Notes under the pieces: generated by a model | Seen by the model: only the letters and a program-made list of their open reading frames with translations | What the model was told of the DNA's origin: nothing | The model's database searches: none | Shown here: one piece after another, positions 60,001 to 64,000 of the stretch | Layout: each line of letters begins with the position of its first letter | How positions within the stretch are numbered: position 1 is the first letter of the stretch | Position numbers and translations under genes: made by a program | From: Isoetes taiwanensis | Lineage: Eukaryota > Streptophyta > Lycopodiopsida > Isoetales > Isoetaceae | DNA length: 64,000 nt | Direction of reading: 5' to 3' | Assembly: GCA_021234155.1 (NCBI GenBank) | Contig: JAJEKV010000554.1 | Location: 1-64,000 of the forward strand

Positions 60001-60740
60001 AACAAAAGGTATTGTCGAATAGTAGAAAATGGTATGGACTATGGCAAGAGCTCATCTCTAGGTGCATAGAATTCTAAAGAATGCTTTGCAGAGCCATCAC
60101 TGCCACGGCAAAGAAGAAAGCGGCGGGAGGTGGTCAGGCGAACCCTAAAACTATTTTTAGCTTTCTACCTTCGAGAAAAAAAATAAAATACAGACCATAG
60201 ATCAAAGGGCAAATGTTAAAGAGCAAACACCTTAAAGATGTAAGTGGAGAGCATATGAGAGACTCAAGGTCTCCAATTTTAATGATGGCCAACGTAATAG
60301 ACTTTGGAGCTCAATATGGTCCACTTCTTCAACAACAGTTCCTTCTTCTATACCATTTTATGTTGAGACACCACAATTTTCCTAAACTTATACATGGGCA
60401 AGGGGTGCTATCCATCCAAAATGGTCTAGACTGATGCAATACTTCTTTTGCTAGTTGTTTTCCTTTGTTCTCATAAGCAATCCTTTTTGGGTTGCCCATA
60501 GGGGGGCAAACCCTTGCTTATGTGGGTTTTCGGCATATTCTAAGTATATGCTAGAATATGCCTAGAAGATGCTGGAAACTACTCCAAACTTGTTGTCATC
60601 TGTAAACTGGCAGTCATCATTGTTGCTGGGCGGCAGCTGTGGAAACTGGGCTAACCGGCACTACCATGGTGCAAATCTTTTCTGGGTTGCCTATTTTAAA
60701 GCTTTTTTTGGGTCGCATGCCATCGTTTCTGCTACTTTTC
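57066..60740. other. AT-rich stretch without a recognised gene
   Basis: No known family is identified. The minus strand at about 58,299-58,580 has a continuous protein-like stretch (KRIFFQNIQTKWATLLGF, HNEAKIVQCSQTVIDL) after a possible TTTACAG acceptor, and could be an exon of an unknown gene. Minus pieces at 59,660-59,893 (KFRNAGELEDAIMLILLLEY) are similar in kind. The inverted repeat GGGTTGCCC...GGGCAAACCC lies at 60,489-60,513. Confidence 0.4.
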
Positions 60741-60744
60741 CTTC

Positions 60745-61956
60745 GATCATAACAAACGAGGCTCTAAATTTTATTTATGCTTATGTTTTCTTATTAGCAT
60801 GTCTCACCATCGCACTGGATCCAGTTCAAAACCTCAGAATATGCGTTGCAAGTTCCTGTTTACAAATTGGTTGCATATGCATCTATAGTTAACGTTCTCA
60901 AAGCTATTCGAGGTGTACAGATCCAAGATGTTTCTGAGAGTACAAGGAAAGCGCTTGCCAATGTTCCTCGTTCAAACGCGACAATGCTTACGGATTTTTG
61001 TATTCTAGGAACCATCAATTATTCTAACTCTTTTGCGTCCAGTGGAGGACGACTGCACAAGTCAACTATGGCAAACTCTAAAGGTATTGTACATTTTTAC
61101 ACATATAATAGATATCTACTGATGTCTATTCAAATATGTTATCATTTTCATAGTTCAAGGGCATATGCTGGCTATTGGAATTATAACTTACAACTTGCTT
61201 TCTATATTGGAATGGCTGATGTCTGACACATGGGACGCAAAAAAAGTAATCAGACACACATGGTCAATATGATTGAGTGGTTAATGGCATCCCAATTTAA
61301 TTGCACATCTTTATAGTTACATTGTACATATTTTATTAAGGATACTTGCTATACAGGTTCGCAGCGGTTGAAAAATCTTTTCTTTAATGATCAATGGAAT
61401 TGTTTGAAGCAGGTACAGTTATACACTTAAACGACTAAGCAATGCCTAGATAATTTTCTTGAGTCAGGCTTAAGAGATGAGGAAAGCGAGAATTGATGGG
61501 TTAGGTTATAGAAAATAGAAAATGCTGAGCAGGGGTAATGTAAAGCAGTCGATATGAATCGATTATTGGCCAAACATCCGGAGGGAATTGGAAAGGCATA
61601 TAATGAAATGAAACAAGGAGAGCCTGTAATTGAGAGGTTATTCGCTTGGACTTTCTTCTGTCCAAAGGTAGCCATATTTTTGTTTCATCTACGTTCCATT
61701 TTCAAGGAGTTATTATACAACACGTGAAATGGTTATTCAGGTTTTAAAGTCAGATACCGGCATCCATTTGGACAATGTGGTTGGGAATGTTGAGTTTAAG
61801 AATGTGACATTCAAATATGGGTCATCATCACCATGGGTGTTAAGTGGTTTAACATTTCGGATCGACTCAGCTGAAACAGTTGCTTTAGTGGGTCATTTAG
61901 GGGGCATTAAATCTACAATTGCAAAGTTACTTCTTCGCTTTACGATCTTGTTTACG
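60745..61956 (+). pseudogene. ABCB-type (ABCB29-like) half-transporter fragment
   Basis: Three exons fit a plastid/mitochondrial-type ABCB half-transporter like Arabidopsis ABCB29. The first (about 60,745-60,837) reads FIYAYVFLLACLTIALDPVQ, the last membrane helix with its DPVQ landmark. The second (61,583-61,667) reads GIGKAYNEMKQGEPVIERLF and ends at a GTAGCC donor. The third (61,741-61,956), after TTCAG, reads GNVEFKNVTFKYGSSSPWVL, then SAETVALVGHLGGIKSTIAK and LLLRF. The Walker A, normally GPSGGGKST, is GHLGGIKST, so the P-loop has lost Pro, Ser and one Gly. The signature, Walker B and H-loop parts are missing. DNA between the first two exons (60,846-61,226) is open but unrelated. Confidence 0.7.
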
Positions 61957-62194
61957 GTTAGTATCTTTTAGTAGCCTGTCTTGCTTCTTCGGCCTGAAGC
62001 ATGGCAGTCACTGCCCTTATACCACATCCTGGCTTCATGTCGGGCATATACATTCTGTATGGAGTGCTTAAATCATCATAAGAGGGAAGCAGCAGTAATG
62101 TTGCACTGAGATATATACACGAGGTATGTACAGCAGAGAGCTTGCTGCTTGTTAAGTAATATAGCAGTAACTTTGTGTTATTATTAGGCTATGA

Positions 62195-62966
62195 ATCTGT
62201 CTTAAGAAGAAGCTGTTGGGCAAAGGAATATTGAACTTACACAAATCCTCGATAAAAATAAGCTATACTTGGTGCTTGACCTTGATCATAAATGCGGCTA
62301 TTTGAAGAATTCAATTCGTTTTGTAAATATAAGCGGGTGGAGAGGAAGAGTGCTTGGCATCATTTTATTTTCCGAAGGATGTGATTTTTAACCTGCACAA
62401 CATTATGCTAATGTTACATTTGCTTTCTCTACAATATTTTCATGACTTTGTTGTGGCATAACTTTGTAAACATTATTTTAAACCAGGTAAAATTATGCTA
62501 ATGTTAAATTTGCTTTCTTTAAAAACAATTTGTGACTTTGTTGTGGTATAACCTTTTAAATGCTTTTACCAGGGATTCAAGCTGGATTACATGGACTTTA
62601 CAAGTTAAATAACTTCAACATGTGGACAAAATTACGTCCATATGTGCATCTTTTTATGCTGGAAGCTAGTAAGTTGTTCGAGATGTATTTGTATACTATA
62701 AGAGAGCGTCCCTATGCATTAGCCATGGCAGATCTGCTTGATCTAAAAATGGAGTACTTTCAGGGTCGTGTAATCTCCAATCAGGATATTACTAATAGAT
62801 ATATTAAAGTTTTGGATATTGTCTTAGGAGCAGAATTTGTTGTTGTAATTTTGGACGACACAGAAGGAGTGAGTAGTGGGATACTAGTACAATTGGCTTG
62901 TCAATTGAGAAACTTATTTATTATCTTTTCTGTCTTCAGGTTTGGCTAGACACTAGTCCAACTTGA
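62195..62966 (+). pseudogene. CPL4/FCP1-like RNA polymerase II CTD phosphatase fragment
   Basis: FCP1-homology domain in three exons. The first (about 62,195-62,340) reads KNKLYLVLDLDHKCGY; the catalytic DxDxT is DLDHK, with both Asp kept but Thr replaced. The second (about 62,571-62,868), after TACCAG, reads LYKLNNFNMWTKLRPYVHLF, LEASKLFEMYLYTI, RPYALAMADLLD, and ends VVVILDDTEG at a GTGAGT donor. The third starts after CTTCAG at 62,940 with VWLDTSPT and a stop. This matches CPL4-type enzymes that remove phosphate from the Pol II tail, which have TKLRPFVRTFLKEAS...MYIYT and LILDDTE...VW. No BRCT domain follows. It starts only about 240 bases after the ABCB-like exon, on the same strand. Confidence 0.82.
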
Positions 62967-64000
62967 TAGTGATGGAAAGATGGTTGTGACCTAATAATGG
63001 TTCATTCACTAAAAGTTTTGAAGTTACTAAAAAGACATGAAATATATATTGGCTTTTTCATATGTTTTAGAACTAGGTGTTTTAGATGGAGGTGGTAAGG
63101 GCTTAGGTGGAAGTTGTACATGCGATAGACTTCGTGGCTATGGGGTAATAGCAAAGGTTTGTGACGTAATTGGCTTTGTTAGTGCCAAATCAAATTGGTT
63201 AGATCTATAGGCTTGTTTCAACATAATTGCGATGTTTATGAGAACATAATATAATGACTTTTTACGACCATGGAGATCAATCGGCCCTCGGACTCCTATA
63301 ATGGAGCTAGTACAACCATTACTGCTAGGACTAAAACAACTCTACCTTGAAATGCAAAAAAACTGCATTAATGAACGTTAGAAAGTCAAAAGTATATAAG
63401 TAAATGACTTTGTGAACTCGACAATTGAAGACGAGTATGAAAGCCAAATTAACCTTAGAAGGCGTATTGAGAAGTTTGGAAGTGTAGAATGGAATACAAA
63501 GGTAATATCAGTAATGGTTTATGATTGTGAAAAACGTAGGATATCCTAGAAGTATATGTTGTCTTGAGGATTGCAATTGCGGTTGTTTCCACCTATCTAT
63601 TTTAATTCGTGGTAGTGGGATCCTATACAAATTGGAACAATAGCTAGAAACTTCTTTTTGCATAGAGAGTAAGCAAATAAGCCGATGGCCCATTTGCTAA
63701 AGTAGATTTATATGTCTATGGTGATGACTGGCTTTAACCTGGACTAAAACATGTGCGTCCCATAGAGTTAGGCTTATATAAAAGAAGTGAAATTTCTTTA
63801 TGAAAATATTAAAAAAGAATGATAAGGCAAAAAAAGATGTTTAAGATGCAACAATAATTGGCTTATAAGTAAAAAGTCGAAGGACAAAGAAAAATATTGG
63901 AGCATATTTGCAGATCGAAAAAAAGGTTAATAAAGCTTATAACTTGATTCATAGACTTCTAAATGATAGACACCTTAGTTCTTGAGGTTAGATGTCAATT
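62967..64000. other. AT-rich stretch, no gene recognised
   Basis: A short protein-like piece (DEYESQINLRRRIEKFGSVE) occurs at about 63,432-63,490. I see no BRCT domain or further phosphatase exon, and no element end. Confidence 0.4.

Overview
The window looks like nuclear DNA of a land plant with a large, repeat-rich genome. It holds intron-containing fragments of plant genes (cytosolic GAPDH, IST1-like ESCRT protein, callose synthase, starch synthase III, an ABCB-type transporter, a CPL4/FCP1-type phosphatase) among mobile elements of every major plant class. I cannot fix the species. The mix would suit a fern or another seed-free or gymnosperm lineage, but that is a guess. I found no intact protein-coding gene; every recognised gene is partial or broken.

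Layout. 1-5.5 kb: AT-rich with short tandem repeats and no recognised gene. 5.5-7.4 kb (+): decayed transposase-like gene, followed by a tandem repeat. 8.1-12.6 kb (-): two decayed reading regions on one strand, an FCP1/HAD-phosphatase-like domain (8.1-8.8 kb) lying downstream of a long ORF relic that ends in a ULP1-type (C48) SUMO-protease domain (8.95-12.6 kb). 12.8-13.6 kb (-): four exons of cytosolic GAPDH. 13.7-17.9 kb: nothing recognised. 17.95-34.14 kb: an array of three large direct repeats (about 6.16, 6.24 and 3.79 kb). Each begins with a minus-oriented LTR of about 1.25 kb with its polypurine tract and ends with the 3' exons of an IST1-like gene; the gene's 5' exons lie just outside the array at 34.3-34.66 kb. 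35.7-36.75 kb: a two-unit direct repeat.

40.5-42.7 kb: callose synthase exons, then a textbook Helitron 3' end (hairpin plus CTAG) that falls inside a codon of a starch synthase III exon. 44.6-46.5 kb: a 5'-truncated LINE, followed by a second Helitron 3' end of the same family at 46,740. 48.4-57.0 kb: an LTR-complete chromovirus-like Ty3/gypsy element with most of gag missing, inserted into the integrase of an older gypsy element whose reading frame resumes on the far side. 57.1-60.7 kb: little recognisable. 60.7-63.0 kb (+): intron-containing exons of an ABCB29-like transporter followed directly by exons of a CPL4-like CTD phosphatase.

The genes do not form a pathway. The window records element insertion, nesting, gene-fragment accumulation and LTR-bounded tandem duplication. 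A recurring oddity is that repeat copies differ mainly at CAG/CTG and CG motifs, often by multi-base changes. That looks more like consensus error at methylated cytosines than mutation, so many frameshifts here may not be real.
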